The notes beneath the pieces were generated by a model. The model had not been told where the DNA came from, did not search any database, and was given only the letters and a program-made list of their open reading frames with translations. Of a DNA stretch of 64,000 nt, positions 44,221 to 55,845 are shown one piece after another. The position numbers were made by a program, and so were the translations under genes. Location: the NCBI GenBank assembly GCA_964036295.1, contig OZ038471.1, forward strand, positions 9,442,184 to 9,506,183. The letters run 5' to 3'. The number at the start of each line of letters is the position of its first letter. Position 1 is the first letter of the stretch. This DNA comes from Plumapathes pennacea. Its lineage: Eukaryota > Cnidaria > Anthozoa > Antipatharia > Myriopathidae.

Positions 44221-46180
44221 CGTTCAAGTTCAAATTCGTCCTGCTTATGTGCTGTCATGACATGTAGAATGGATGTCTGTAGCATGGTAGACTGGGTGGT
44301 GTTAGGTATCGGTCCAGATAAGAGATAACCGATCTTGGATTCGGCTGCGGTAGGTCCACGTCCCCTTATTATTTGGTCTTCCACGATATTCCAGTAGTGG
44401 TCTGCACCTATCAGGAGGTCAATTTCAAAAAGATCCTCATTTGAGACAGGGTGGGCTAGCTTCAGTCCCTTTAGGTGTGGCATGTGATGCAAGTCGACAG
44501 ACATGTGTTTCTATAGGGATAGTCACTCCATCGTCAGTCTGTAAGTGGACAGTGGCCACATCTACTCGTTTGATAGATGGTGGTGTGCCACCAAAGGCTG
44601 ACAGGGAGATGATTTCTTCTTTCTCGTGTACCAAGTCTAATTGCCTGGCCAAGTCATTTGTGATGAAAGAACGTTGTGAGCCTTCATCAAAGAGGATATG
44701 AGCACTGACCCTCCTCTCATGATATTGCACTGTGGCAATGGCTGTTTTTAGTAGTGTTGGCATGCGCAGGTTTTCGTCCTGCTGCACTGTGTGAAGAGAA
44801 GCCACAGCAGGTACAGTGGGATTGACCTCATTCACTTGGTGGGTACTAACAGCGTTGTTTGCTACTTGCAAAGCTGAGGCAGGTTGGGACTCTCCGTGGC
44901 ATAGACTTGTGTGGTGTTTCCGGCGGCATATTCTGCAGCGGTTTCGTGACTTGCACTCGGTTATTCGATGGTGGCCAAGACAATTGAAGCATAGGTTTGC
45001 TTCACGTATGATAGAATGTCTTCTTGTTGGATCCTTTTCTTCACCATACACTCTAGTGGGTTGTGTTTCCCCTTACAGTAGGCACATTCATGTTTGGTTG
45101 CGGGATGTTTACCATAAAGTTGTAGTGGGGTCTTCTGGTGTGAACTTGTTACAAATGTAGCAGTGGGAATGGCAGGGGTAGAGTTGGGGATATCAGGAGC
45201 ATCTGAGTTACTTCGACCTGCTTCCAGTATTTCTATTTCCTTGAGTATGGCCTTATGGAGTTCATCTAATGTCCATTCCTTGTTACTGTGCTCTCTAGCA
45301 AGGCTTTTCTTTAGATCTATATGCAATTTCTTGTGGATGATTGGTACTAAAATACCCCCATAGGACTAATGAGACTTCCCAATGCTTCAAGACCACGTAT
45401 GTGGGTTTCCATTGTGTCATAGAAATGCTGAAGGCTAGTCAAATGATTCGATGGGCTTGGTAAATTCAGGAGTGCTTCCATATGAGCATTGACAATTCAG
45501 TGTGGTTGGCCAAATCGCTCTTGTAAGAACTCAGTACTTCTAAGGTAGTTGGCGTTAGTTAGTGGAAATCCTGCGATAGATCTTGAAGCATCCCCATGCA
45601 ATTGAGCTCTCAAATAGTTGAACCTCTGAACGTCACTTAAGTTAGAGGTGTCATGTACTGCCACTCGGTACGAATCCCAGAATGATTGCCAGTGAAGGGG
45701 ATTTCCATCAAAGGTTGGAAGGGTGAGTTTTGGAAGGCGGCTAACGTTCTGGGGGTGCACTTGAATTTGAAATTGAAACTGTACTCACCAAGCTCATGTC
45801 TGACTGTGATGTCTTTGCGATGGTTCCTGAGTCAGGCTGTAATGCTTGTGCTGTGGAGACACTTGTGCTGGCTGCATTGCCTCCGCAGATTCATTGACGA
45901 TGATTGCGTTGTGTGGTTGCACGACTTGTTCCGTGGGTTCGATCGACTGTTGTGAGATCTCGAGGAATGCTTTTGCTCGGCAAATTTCCTCCGCGATTGC
46001 GCCTTGTAGCTCTTCGGATTCTAGGATTTCCTTCTCAAGATAATCCGGTTTGTCAATAAGAGCGGTGATTTCCGTGTCCAACTGTGTTAGTTTCTGACGC
46101 TTTTGTTCCAGTCGTTGGATGTGAGTACCATCGATCGTACCACCCATGAGTTCCTCCATTTTGTGGTGGAGTGTAGTCAA
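44221..46180 (-). pseudogene. hybrid element: BEL/Pao-type Gag and DUF1758 protease
   Basis: Minus strand. 45794-46180: gag start with a coiled coil (LEQKRQKLTQLDTEITALID). 45497-45760: DUF1759-type BEL gag (LPKLTLPTFDGNPLHWQSFW, LHGDASRSIAGFPLTNANY). 44961-45326: CAYCKGKHNPLECM. 44437-45051: CFNCLGHHRITEC and CRICRRKHHTSLC, then the protease ILFDEGSQRSFITNDLARQL (D-E-G-S in place of D-S-G-S) and ISLSAFGGTPP. 44221-44504: EIDLLIGADHYWNIVEDQII, GPTAAESKIGYLLSGPIP. This is the Gag-protease of a BEL/Pao element. In the same open frame (43986-44504) it is followed at about 44220 by Gypsy RT. Confidence 0.85.
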
Positions 46181-46248
46181 TGCCCTCTGTGTCCTCTCCT
46201 TGACGCTATTTTTCGTAATAGTTCCACCATCCTGGTCTCGGCACCAAT

Positions 46249-46437
46249 GTCAGTTAGAGAAGTGAACGAATTCGAGGACAAACTATAATCAAGACATGAT
46301 TGAACTGAAGAAGCACATGGATTCTTTAATAACGTGGAGGGTACGAGCCCCTGAAAGTTACACTAAGTCCCAGTCCGCGGCGCGGTAACAACAACAACAA
46401 TAACAACGTTTAAAGTGTTCTCAGTCTGACTCTGACA
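46249..46437 (-). repeat. 5' LTR of the hybrid element
   Basis: 189 bp beginning TGTCAGTTAGAGAAG and ending AGTCTGACTCTGACA on the + strand, so TGTCAG/CTGACA ends. On the minus strand it is followed directly by TTGGTGCCGAGACCAGGATG, a primer-binding-like sequence in the BEL style. Satellite sequence (AAAGTAAGTCGGTCTGG) begins right after 46437. No second LTR was found. Confidence 0.65.
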
Positions 46438-47261
46438 AAAGTAAGTCGGTCTGGTGTTGGTATATTTCAGCAGCTCATATGTTGAATGATGTACAGTTGG
46501 CATTTGGTGAGAGTAAATAGGTGAGAGGTTATACATACGATGTATTGTGATCTTATTACATAGTTTTTATGGTAGAAAATTTTTAATAGTAGTTGAAAAA
46601 ATTAAAAAAAAGTATTTTGGTGGTTTAAACATGTTCTTAGTGTATAAAAGATGCAAGTGGAGGGCAGAATGAAGCTGGTGGCCAGCTTGGGTCTGGGGAA
46701 TTTTCTTGGATTACCTGCATTGTTGGACTCGTGAGTCCCTGCTACAACCGTTCTGTAGTTAATATGTCAATTTTACTGTTAGTAGTGTTTGAGCGCAGCC
46801 GTTGCCTGGTGTAGAAGTGAAAAGTTGTGTGACATAGTTTGTGCTTTTGTATTTTAATGGTTCCTATTCATCAGCCGTACAGCTAGTACTTGATGATAGG
46901 TGTGAGAAAGTAAGTCAGAGTCTGGTGTTGGTGCATTTCAGGAGCTCATATTTTGAATGATGTACAGTTGGCATTTGGTGATAGTAGTGAAGAAGTTTTC
47001 TGAAAGAATGTTCACTTGTTTTTGTTTTGAGTGATTACTATTCATAAGCTACTGTACCATGTGCAGTCTATGGTGAGAATTAACATTGAAGACGAATTCT
47101 CATATAAGTTTGTGCGTCTGCGTGTGATTGCACGTTTATGTTAGACACCCGATGTACATGTTGTTAATTTAAACAAAATATACATTATAATATCTTAAAA
47201 TTGGGCCAGATGGCATAATTAACAAGTATAAGTTATTTAGTAATTAGCTTTATTAGTAGAA

Positions 47262-47301
<40 letters not shown>

Positions 47302-47323
47302 TTAAAAATGATAATGATAATAA
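46438..47323 (+). repeat. 880-bp satellite: partial unit plus most of the next one
   Basis: Enters mid-unit (AAGTCGGTCTGGTGTTGG), passes a short junction near 46500-46530, then runs through a whole-unit order (TTTTGGTGGTTTAAACATGT; GGACTCGTGAGTCCCTGCTA; GGTGTGAGAAAGTAAGTCAG; GGGCCAGATGGCATAATTAA) to (AAT)n and GATAATGATAATAA. The unit is then interrupted by a CCC...GGG element. Confidence 0.85.
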
Positions 47324-48401
47324 CCCATTAGCGCCCACGCCGCCCGAAACCGCCCGAGCAAAAACAATGGCATTTGCGCCCACGCCGCCCGAAACCGCCC
47401 GAAAAAAAACACGTTGGAAAAAACCTCTCCCCACCCTCCCCTGGTCAATTTTTGTCGAATCTATTGTTATAAACCCTTATTGTATGAATGAACCAATCAG
47501 AATCTGTGTTTTGCGCATTTTTTGACAGCTAAACAAAGAGATCAGAGAAGGATGAAGTTTCACGATTTTTGTCGCGCCGCCATCAGCGTGTACGCCATCT
47601 GTTTTTGTACTTTCACGGACAAAAAATGCGACTTTAATGCTTCTAAATGTGGAAGGTTATCTCCTCAAGAATAACTGGCGTCTTATGAACAGATTTTGAC
47701 AGATTTACAATCTGAAAGAGCCTTCGGCCGATGAAGACGAAAGGAGAGATGTCATGTTGTTTGAACTTACAATGGCGGACGTACGAACGCGGATTCTTGT
47801 AAGCTTCTGATCTGTCCAAGGCAGTATGTTTCTTCGTTGTATTTACCGGAGATGGATTTGTGGAATTATTCGTCTTGATAGTGACTGCGAAATGAGTCCG
47901 TAGGGAAGAAATATTGATGAATTTCTTCGTGAAACTGACTTTGTTTTTCACCACGTGGCGATGTACTTCGCAAAATTATTTCCAGCCCGATTGCTAATTT
48001 TCCTCTTATTTTGTCTGCAGACTTAATAGATTTGCTTTAACGAGATCGATCTGTGATTTTAGAATATCAGTCTGAAGTTTAGAACCATTTAACTCAAGTT
48101 TTGTATAGATAAATTCGCTTTTCGTCTTCGGATGGATGAACGTTGCGAGCAAAATATTTCATTCAACGATTTTTAACTTCACGTTTTGTTGCCTTTTGAA
48201 TTATTTTTAGCCCTTTTTATCACATATTTTGGTCATTTATGTATTCTAGTTTAAAATAAACTTCATTTGGGAATGGTATCTCGCTTCTGTAATTACTGCG
48301 CATTTGGTTTATTTTTGCGAGTCGCTTTGCGTTTATCATTCCCGTAAAACTCCCAGGAATTGGAGGTAGCTGCACGCGTTATAAGCCTGGGAGTGAAAGG
48401 G
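47324..48401. mobile_element. piggyBac-like non-autonomous element, 1078 bp
   Basis: It starts CCCATTAGCGCCCACGCC and ends with the complement of CCCTTTCACTCCCAGGC. ATAA flanks both sides (47320-47323, 48402-48405), and the satellite reads through without loss when it is removed. CCC ends plus a 4-bp AT-rich target suggest piggyBac (canonical target TTAA; here ATAA). The right terminus matches the termini of the MITE at 59900-60047. A 43-bp GC-rich unit (GCGCCCACGCCGCCCGAAAC...) is duplicated at 47331-47408. No transposase. Confidence 0.65.
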
Positions 48402-48538
48402 ATAATGAAAAGAAATAAAAAATAACACTAACAGTTAGAATATTGGTTAGTTACACAAGGTGTAGAATATAATATTTAGGAAATGGGTCAGAGGTTATAC
48501 ATATGATGTATTATCATTTTATTACATAGTTTTTATTG
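48402..48538 (+). repeat. 880-bp satellite, start of a unit
   Basis: Continues the satellite: GAAAAGAAATAAAAAATAAC, AACAGTTAGAATATTGGTTA, GATGTATTATCATTTTATTA, then breaks in TTTTTATT where another insertion begins. It resumes at 50312. Confidence 0.85.
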
Positions 48539-50311
48539 CTCGCGGGGGCCTGGGGCCCACGAGAGCTTAAGAATGGAGATTTTTATTTTATTTTTTTTCC
48601 TTTTTGTGGGTCGAGGATCAGCACACGGTGATTGGTTCATATTATCACGTGCTGGGCGATGACGTAATTGACTTTGCTAAACAACTCGAGATGTGGCCAC
48701 TGAATTGCTCGTTACTTGTGTGTAAAAGTTAACTGCATCCCATCCAAACTCAACACCATTTGGCTCTGTGGAATAGGCACGGATAAACTGGATTTTCGGG
48801 AACGATTTTGGCTCGCGTTCACCGCGGAAGCTTTGAGAATAGCCGTAAACAAATATTTGATGGTACCGCTGTCGCCGATAAATATTTAGTCCCGACGAAA
48901 CTTTCTGTGGCGACACGAAATACTTTTGGGAAGATAACAGGGCGAAAGCAGAAACCAAAGCTACGGTGAGCTTTAGCCGTAAAACAATGACGCTTTATGC
49001 TTTACTCTGTAAATGACATCTGTTGCCTCATAAAATTCTTCTGCGTATCGTACATTGCCTGTTGAAGTGTTTCTTTCATTTGATGATGTAGCCTTTGTTT
49101 CGCAATGGTCAGTGAATACCAGAAATGAAAAATACACCGAAATAATTCTGAGGATTGAGTTAGCAGTCACAAATGGACTGAACACACTGTGAACAAAAGC
49201 GCAATAATATTGTAAACATCTGTCGTGTGACATTCCTCGCTTTCAATTTTATATTTGTTACAGAGCACGAATACTCGAAAGCCTGATAGAAAGAAACGTA
49301 TTGATTTAATAAAAGAAAACATATAAGTAGTGAAGCGAAAAAGTAAACTGCATCCCATTCAAATTCAACGCCATTTGGCTCTGTGGAATAGGCATGGATA
49401 AACTGGATTTTAGGAAAAGATTTTGGCTCGCGTTCACCGCACAAGCTTTGAGAATAGCCGTAAACAAATGTTTGATGGTACTTCTGGGGTATTGCAAATA
49501 TCTCTGTCGCCGATAAGTATTTAGTCCCAACGAAACTTTCTGTGGCGACACGAAATACTTTTGGGAAGATAACAGGGCGAAAACAGAAACCAAAGCTACG
49601 GTGAGCTTTAGCCGTAAAACAATGACGCTTTATGCCTTACTCTGTACATGACATCTGTTGCCTCATAAAATTCTTCTGCGTATCGTACATTGCCTGTTGA
49701 AGTGTTTCTTTCATTCGATCATGTAGTCTTTGTTTCGCAATGTTCATTAAATACCAGAAATGAAAAATACACCGAAATAATTCTGAGGATTGAGTTTGCA
49801 GTCACAAATGGACTGAACACACTGTGAACAAAAGCGCAATAATATTGTAAACATCTGTCGTGTGACATTCCTCGCTTTCAATTTTATATTTGTTACAGAG
49901 CACGAATACTCGAAAGCCTGATAGAAGAAACGTATTGAGTTAAGAAAAGAAAACACATAAGTAATGAAGCGAAGGCTGGATTAATCGTGGCCTCTGATTA
50001 GAAATATGAGTCAAGGTCAAACTGTCAAAATCGATTGTGCATAAAAAGATATGTCACGCATTCTCAAGATGCAGGGTCGCTCAACCTTTAAGAAGCAAGT
50101 GTATGAGTGTTGTAATAATAATTTTTTAGTTTAATCAAGGTGTCAAAAGAGCAAGGTGTTAAAAGCCAAGTTCTCTATACTGTGTGATATTTTTATGGTG
50201 AGAAATTGGAAGTCTCTCTTGGGAGTTCCGCTCTTGTCCCCTACTTTCCATTTTATATTCTGGTCTCGACCCAACTCACGCCGCGAGCTCACTGGCAAGG
50301 CCAGTCTAGTT
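48539..50311. mobile_element. 1.77-kb insertion in the satellite (repeat family F, copy 3) with internal duplication
   Basis: Left edge GCTCGCGGGGGCCTGGGG, right edge GCAAGGCCAGTCTAG. TTG occurs at both junctions and the satellite reads TTTTTATTGTAGAAAATT when it is removed. The interior has the family F phrases also seen at 13.3 and 14.4 kb. A segment of about 615 bp (48731-49345) is repeated in tandem at 49346-49978, with a 24-bp insertion in the second copy. There is no transposase and no clear terminal inverted repeat. Superfamily unknown. Confidence 0.6.
48731..49978. repeat. two tandem copies of a 615-bp segment
   Basis: AACTGCATCCCATCCAAACT at 48731 and AACTGCATCCCATTCAAATT at 49346 begin two near-identical segments that both end in a TGAAGCGAA phrase. 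Differences are scattered substitutions and one insertion near 49480-49504. The high identity indicates a recent duplication compared with the other family F copies. Confidence 0.85.
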
Positions 50312-51045
50312 GTAGAAAATTCTTAATAGTAGCTGGAAAAATGAAAAGAGTTTCTTCGGTGGTTTAAACATGTTCTTAGTGTATAAAAGATGCAAGTGGA
50401 GGGCAGATTGAAGCTGGTGGGCAGCTTGGGTCTGGGAAATTTTCTTGGATTACTTGCATTGTTGGACTCGTGAGTCCCTGCTAGAACCGTTCTGTAGTTA
50501 ATATGTCAATTTTACTGTTAGTAGTGTTTGAGGGCAGTCGTTTCCTGGTGTAGAAGTGAAAAGTTGTGTGACATAGTTTGTGCTTTTGTATTTTAATGGT
50601 TCCTATTCATCAGCCATACAGCTAGTACTTGATGATAGGTGTGAGAAAGTAAGTCAGAGTCTGGTGTTGGTGCATTTCAGGAGCTCATATTTTGAATGAT
50701 GTACAGTTGGCATTTGGTGATAGTAGTGAAGAAGTTTTCTGAAAGAATGTTCACTTGTTTTTGTTTTGAGTGATTACTATTCATAAGCTACTGTACCATG
50801 TGCAGTCTATGGTGAGAATTAATATTGAAGATGAATTCTCATATAAGTTTGTGGGTCTGCGTGTGATTGCACGTTTTCGTTAGACACCCGATGTACATGT
50901 TGTTAATTTAAACAAAATATACATTATAATATCTTAAAATTGGGCCAGATGGCATAATTAACAAGTATAATTTATTTAGTAATTAGCTTTATTAGTAGAA
51001 AATAATAATAAAAATAATAATAACAATAATGATAATGATAATAAT
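50312..51045 (+). repeat. 880-bp satellite, remainder of the interrupted unit
   Basis: Resumes TGTAGAAAATTCTTAATAGT and continues in full order to the (AAT)n block and GATAATGATAATAAT at the unit end. Together with 48402-48538 this makes one complete unit. Confidence 0.9.
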
Positions 51046-51907
51046 GAAAAGAAATAAAAAAATAACACAAAGTTAGAATATTGGTCAGTTACACAAGGTG
51101 TAGAATATAATACTTAGGAAATGGGTCAGAGGTTATACATATGATGTATTATCATTTTATTACATAGTTTTTATTGTAGAAAATTGTTAATAGTTGTTGG
51201 AAAGATTAAAAAAAGTATTTTGGTGGTTTAAGCATGTTCTTCGCGTATAAAAGATGCAAGTAGAGGGCAGATTGAAGCAGGTGGGCAGCTTGGGTCTGGG
51301 AAATTTTCTCTGATTACCTGCATTGTTGGACTCGTGAGTCCCTGCTACAACCGTTCTGTAGTTAATACGTCAATTTTACTGTTAGTAGTGTTTGAGGGCA
51401 GTCGTTGCCTGGTGTAGAAGTGAAAAGTTGTGTGACATAGTTTGTGCTTTTGTATTTTAATGGTTCCTATTCATCAGCCGTACAGCTAGTACTTGATGAT
51501 AGGTGTGAGAAAGTAAGTCAGAGTCTGGTGTTGGTGCATTTCAGGAGCTCATATGTTGAATGATGTACAGTTGGCATTTGGTGATAGTAGTGAAGAAGTT
51601 TTCTGAAAGAATGTTGACTTCCTTTTGTTTTGAGTGATTACTATTCATAAGCTACTGTACCATGTGCAGTCTATGCTGAGAATTAATATTGAAGACGAAT
51701 TCTGATATAAGTTTGTGGGTCTGCGTGTGATCGCGCGTTTTCGTTAGACAGCCGATGTACATGTTAATTTAAACAAAATATAAAATTGGGCCAGATGGCA
51801 TAATTAACAAGACAGTATAAGTTATTTAGGAATTAGCTTTATTAGTAGAAAATAATAATAATAATAACAATAATAATAATAATGTTAAAAATGATAATGA
51901 TAATAAT
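51046..51907 (+). repeat. 880-bp satellite, complete unit (862 bp)
   Basis: From GAAAAGAAATAAAAAAATAA to TAATGATAATAAT, head to tail with the previous and next units. It has a small deletion near 51775 (the ACATTATAATATCTT phrase is missing). Confidence 0.9.
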
Positions 51908-52061
51908 GAAAAGAAATAAAAAAATAACACTAACAGTTAGAATATTGGTTAGTTACACAAGGTGTAGAATATAATATTTGGGAAATGGGTCAGAGGTTAT
52001 ACATATGATATATTATCATTTTATTACATAGCTTTTATTGTAGAAAATTTTTAGTAGTCTT
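51908..52061 (+). repeat. 880-bp satellite, start of a unit interrupted by Gypsy D
   Basis: Reads as usual to TTTTATTGTAGAAAATTTTT and AGTAGT, then Gypsy D begins. The unit continues at 56317. Confidence 0.88.
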
Positions 52062-52168
52062 TGTAGACCAACCACGAGTAGTTCATAACACATACTAATT
52101 TATTAAATATATTAACAAACTTATATACAGGTGGTCACATGATCTGGTTCAACCAATGAACTACTACA
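52062..52168 (-). repeat. Gypsy D 3' LTR
   Basis: Short LTR of 107 bp, TG...CA, nearly identical to 56207-56316. The 5-bp flank is followed by CTT before TG, suggesting a small change at the element's edge. Confidence 0.85.
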
Positions 52169-52291
52169 TTTCCTTCCCTTTAAATCACGAAATCAATCAT
52201 CAACTTTTGAAACAACAGAACCTTAACTGTAGTGTTCAGTTCACTGACTTAATCTTTTAGTTGTTCTGATGTGGTTCACTAGTTATGCAGT

Positions 52292-53350
52292 TCACACACA
52301 TAGTCTTTTAGGTGTGCTGGTAAATTTCTGTCGCACAGGACGTGTACTTGGGGGGTTTGACTCAACAGGTTGCTGTGTGGCTCCAGCTGGCTGTGTTTCA
52401 GGGTGATTTGGTTGGTCACTAGTAGGGGGAGTCACAACTGCTTCAGGTGTGGGGCTTGTACCCTGGATGTCACTTGCATCCTGTTGTGCCATCTCTTGGT
52501 CCTGGCGGATGTGAACATGGTCCTGGTGCCGCCGGATGACTGTACCATCCTCGAGCTGTACTTGGGATGACACAGGGCCAGTTTTCCTAACAACTGTTCC
52601 TGGCATCCATGTCTTCTTGGATATGAAATCCTTTGCATAGACTGCTTGACCCTCCTGGATCTCTCTCTCTTGGGCATGATAGTCGTGTGCTACCTTCTGC
52701 TGGGACTGCCTACTTTGGACGCGTTCGCCAACACTGGGCAGCATCAGATCCAGTTGAGTGCATAGTTTCCTCTTCATTAGCAACTGTGCGGGTGGAACTC
52801 CAGTTGTTGTGTGAGGAGTAGTGCGGTAACTAAGCAGGAATCGAGAGAGTTTGGTTCTCACACTACCATGTTCCATCTTCTCGAACCCTTCCTTGAAGAT
52901 GCAAACTGCCCGCTCTGCTTGACCATTTGAAGCTGGGTGGTAGGGTGATACTTGGATGTGCTTGATGCCGTTTCTTTGCATAAACTCCCCAAATTCTGAA
53001 CTGGTGAAGTTGGTACCATTGTCACTGACCAGTGTCATAGGTAAACCATGGGTTGCGAAGATTTCCCTGAGCTTCTCAATAGTCGCAGTAGATGTGGTAG
53101 ACTTCATGCAGTGTACCTCTAACCACTTTGAGTAAGCATCCACTACAATGAGGAACATTTCCCCTTTGTATGGTCCCGTGTAATCAATATGAAGTCTTGA
53201 CCATGGGGTTTCCTGGCCACTCCCATGGGTGTAGGGGTGCCTCTGCTGGTGCATTTTGGTGCAATATGCATTGCTTGCAGCGCTTCACTTCATTCACTAT
53301 CTCATGGTCCATTCCTGGCCACCACAGATAACTGCGGGCTAGGGCTTTCA
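52292..53350 (-). pseudogene. Gypsy D integrase
   Basis: The longest open part, 52292-53254 (320 codons), carries the core: WSRLHIDYTGPYKGEMFLIV (first Asp), VSDNGTNFTSSEFGEFM (second Asp), HPASNGQAERAVCIF (Glu), then LLSYRTTPHTTTGVPPAQLL. A C-terminal region follows (KVAHDYHAQEREIQEGQAVY; GTVVRKTGPVSSQVQLEDGT) and a proline/glutamine-rich tail. The zinc finger (YLWWPGMDHEIVNEVKRC) is at 53270-53350 in a shifted frame. The D, D, E residues are intact. The start at 53254 is internal; the domain was once continuous with pol. Confidence 0.85.
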
Positions 53351-53351
53351 T

Positions 53352-54731
53352 TCATGAGGCTCCCGGATGGGCTTCGTGTAGTTCGGTGAGTACTTTTGAC
53401 CTCCCTTGTGGTGGGATTATCACTCGAGCTCCCCATAATACACAGCCATCTGCAATGCTCAATTCTGCCTTCTTGCCAAGGTATGGCTTTAACTCTTCTG
53501 AGTAGCAGGCTGCTGGCCATCCCTCTAAGGTATAGCGTAATACCTGGGAGAGAATCGGATCTTTCCTGGTCCAATCCTTGATTTGGCTGCTACTAACTGG
53601 TGTCTCCTCCAAGTGTTCCATTAGGAAGATATTTTTGCCTGGAATTGGACCAGCCTTGTAAGAGATAGTATACTCATACGCTGCTAAGGTCAGTGCCCAT
53701 CGTTGGATTCGTGGGGCCGCCTGGGTGGGAATTCCTTTTTTCTCATTCAACAAACCTTGCAAGGGCTTATGGTCAGTCTTAATGGTGAATGGGTGTCCAT
53801 AAAGAAAGTGATGAAATTTCTTGACTCCAAAAATGACAGCAAGTGCCTCCTCCATAGCTGAATAATTCCTTTCATCTGTATTCAGTGATCTTGACACGTA
53901 GCCAATTGGTCGTTCAGTTCCATCCTCCATTCTGTGTGATAAAACTGCACCCACTCGATAATTGGAAGCATCACTGGCTAGGATAAGTTCCTTCTCTGGG
54001 TTGAAGTGTACGAGTAACTCAGCTGACTGCAAGAGCTCTTTAGCATGTTCGAATGCCAGTTGTTGTTCCTTCAACCATTGCCACTTTGTTCCTTTCCTCA
54101 GGAGCTTGTGAAGGGGTTCCAAGACTGTTGCAGCATCTGGTAAGAATCGGTGGTAATAGTTAAGCATTCCAAGGAATGCACGCAACTGGCTGGTGTCCTT
54201 TGGTTCTGGGGCATTCTTGATTGCATTCACCTTGTCTGACACAGGTTGCAGGCCCTTTCCATTGATTACATATCCACAGTATGTAACTTCTTGCTGCATA
54301 AACAAGCATTTCTCCTTCCTGAGTTTCAATCCTGCAGCAGAAAGGGTGGTCAGCACTGCATCCAGATTTGCTAGGTGATCTGAATCATCTTTGCTGCTGA
54401 CCAAGATGTTGTCAATGCGTACAATCACATGGGGTATGCCTTGGAGCAGATTTTCCATGGTGCGTTGAAATATCCCTGGTGCTGAGGATATCCCGAAGGG
54501 TAATCTGTTGTACTGGTAGAGCCCTTTGTGAGTATTAATGGTTGGATACTTCTTGGACTCATCCTCCAATCGTAGTTGCTGGTATGCCTGCGACATATCC
54601 AACTTTGTGAATTTCTTCCCTCCACCAAGTGTTGCCAACAAGTCTTCAGTTTTAGGGATTGGATAATTATCCAATTTTGAGGCCTGGTTGACTGTGCACT
54701 TGTAGTCTCCAGAGGGTTCGAACTGACCCAT
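53352..54731 (-). pseudogene. Gypsy D RT and RNase H
   Basis: 459 codons. RT: LDNYPIPKTEDLLATL, FTKLDMSQAYQQLRL, YQYNRLPFGISSAPGIFQ, and the catalytic box VIVRIDNILVSSKDD where the usual Y-x-DD is R-I-D-N, so the second Asp is lost. LRKEKCLFMQQEVTYCGYVI follows. RNase H: LILASDASNYRVGAVLSHRM, NYSAMEEALAVIFGVKKF, IKTDHKPLQGLL. A stop after ELHEAHPGAS at 53352 precedes the integrase zinc finger in another frame. The frame on the 5' side shifts near 54700. Reverse transcription by this copy is not expected. Confidence 0.88.
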
Positions 54732-55845
54732 TTTGCTTCACCACTGGAACAATGGGTGCTGCCCACTCACTGAATTCTACTGGAGATACGATGCCTTCCC
54801 TCTGTAGTCTGTCTAGCTCCTGTTCAACCTTGACTTTGAGTGCATAGGGTACAGGACGTGCTTTCATGTACTTGGGTTCTGCGTTTGGATCCACATGAAT
54901 CTTAGCTTTGGTACCATTTAGTGTACCCAGTCCCTCTTCAAAGACTTCTTTGTGACAGTCCAGGATCTGCTTCAGCTGGAGATTACAATCTTGGACCTGG
55001 AAGATAGTGTCCCATTTCAGCTTGATGAATTGCAACCAATCTCTTCCCAGTAGGTTTGGCCCTTGGCTCTTCACAACCATGGCTGGCAGCTCATGCTGTT
55101 GGCCCTCATAGCTTACTGGAACCGTTACTGTGCCCAGTACAGGTATTTTCTCTCCTGTATAAGTGTTAAGCACGGCAGTTGTGCTTTTGAGCTCCAATTT
55201 GTCACGCAACTTGTCATACATTTCCTCATTGATGAGAGTTCTGGTCGCACCAGTGTCGATTTCCATCTGTTTTTCTCCACAGAGTTCTATGTCCACTGTA
55301 AAGGCTTCCACCTTGTTTTCCCTGTAAATGTGGTACATAGACACTGTATATCCGACATCGCCCTCGTCAGTAGTATCCTTGACTAGATTCATCTTTGTAG
55401 TCTGCTTTTTCTCTTGACCTTTCTTCTTGTGTCGTTTTCCGGGCTCGTGACCTTCTCCGGTTGTCTTCTTCTTTACACCGTGGCACATTTTCGCCAAATG
55501 TCCTTTCTTCTCGCAGTTGAAACACTGTGCATCTCGAAATCGACAAGATGCTTTGTGTTTCTCTCCACAGCGATGACATTCGCTAGCGCAAGCCTTCTGC
55601 TCTCTGTTGTTGACACGGTGTACTCTGCTGGGGGTCGCTTCAGGTTTCAATTCAACCACGTGCTTTGACTCCAATTCCATGGCTAAAGCTAGGTCGACGG
55701 CTTTCGGGAACTTCAGCTCTGGCTCTCCAAGCAGTCTCCGTTGAATTTTGTCGTCACTGATACCGCATACCAGTCGATCTCGAAGCATCTCTTCTGGCAT
55801 CCTGCCAAACTTACAGTGTTCGCTTAATTTACGCAATCCGGCCAC
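54667..55845 (-). pseudogene. Gypsy D Gag C-terminus, protease, start of RT
   Basis: 392 codons. Gag zinc knuckles: CHRCGEKHKASC and CFNCEKKGHLAKMC, then a basic stretch (KRHKKKGQEKKQTTK). Protease: MEIDTGATRTLINEEMYDKL, with the DTGA motif intact, and GPNLLGRDWLQFIKLKW. RT starts with VPYALKVKVEQELDRLQREG and FSEWAAPIVPVVKQNGSVR, then leaves frame after RTLWRLQV. Gag and pol look fused in one frame here, unlike Gypsy C. The ATG at 55843-55845 is internal; the upstream gag is in another frame. Confidence 0.87.
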
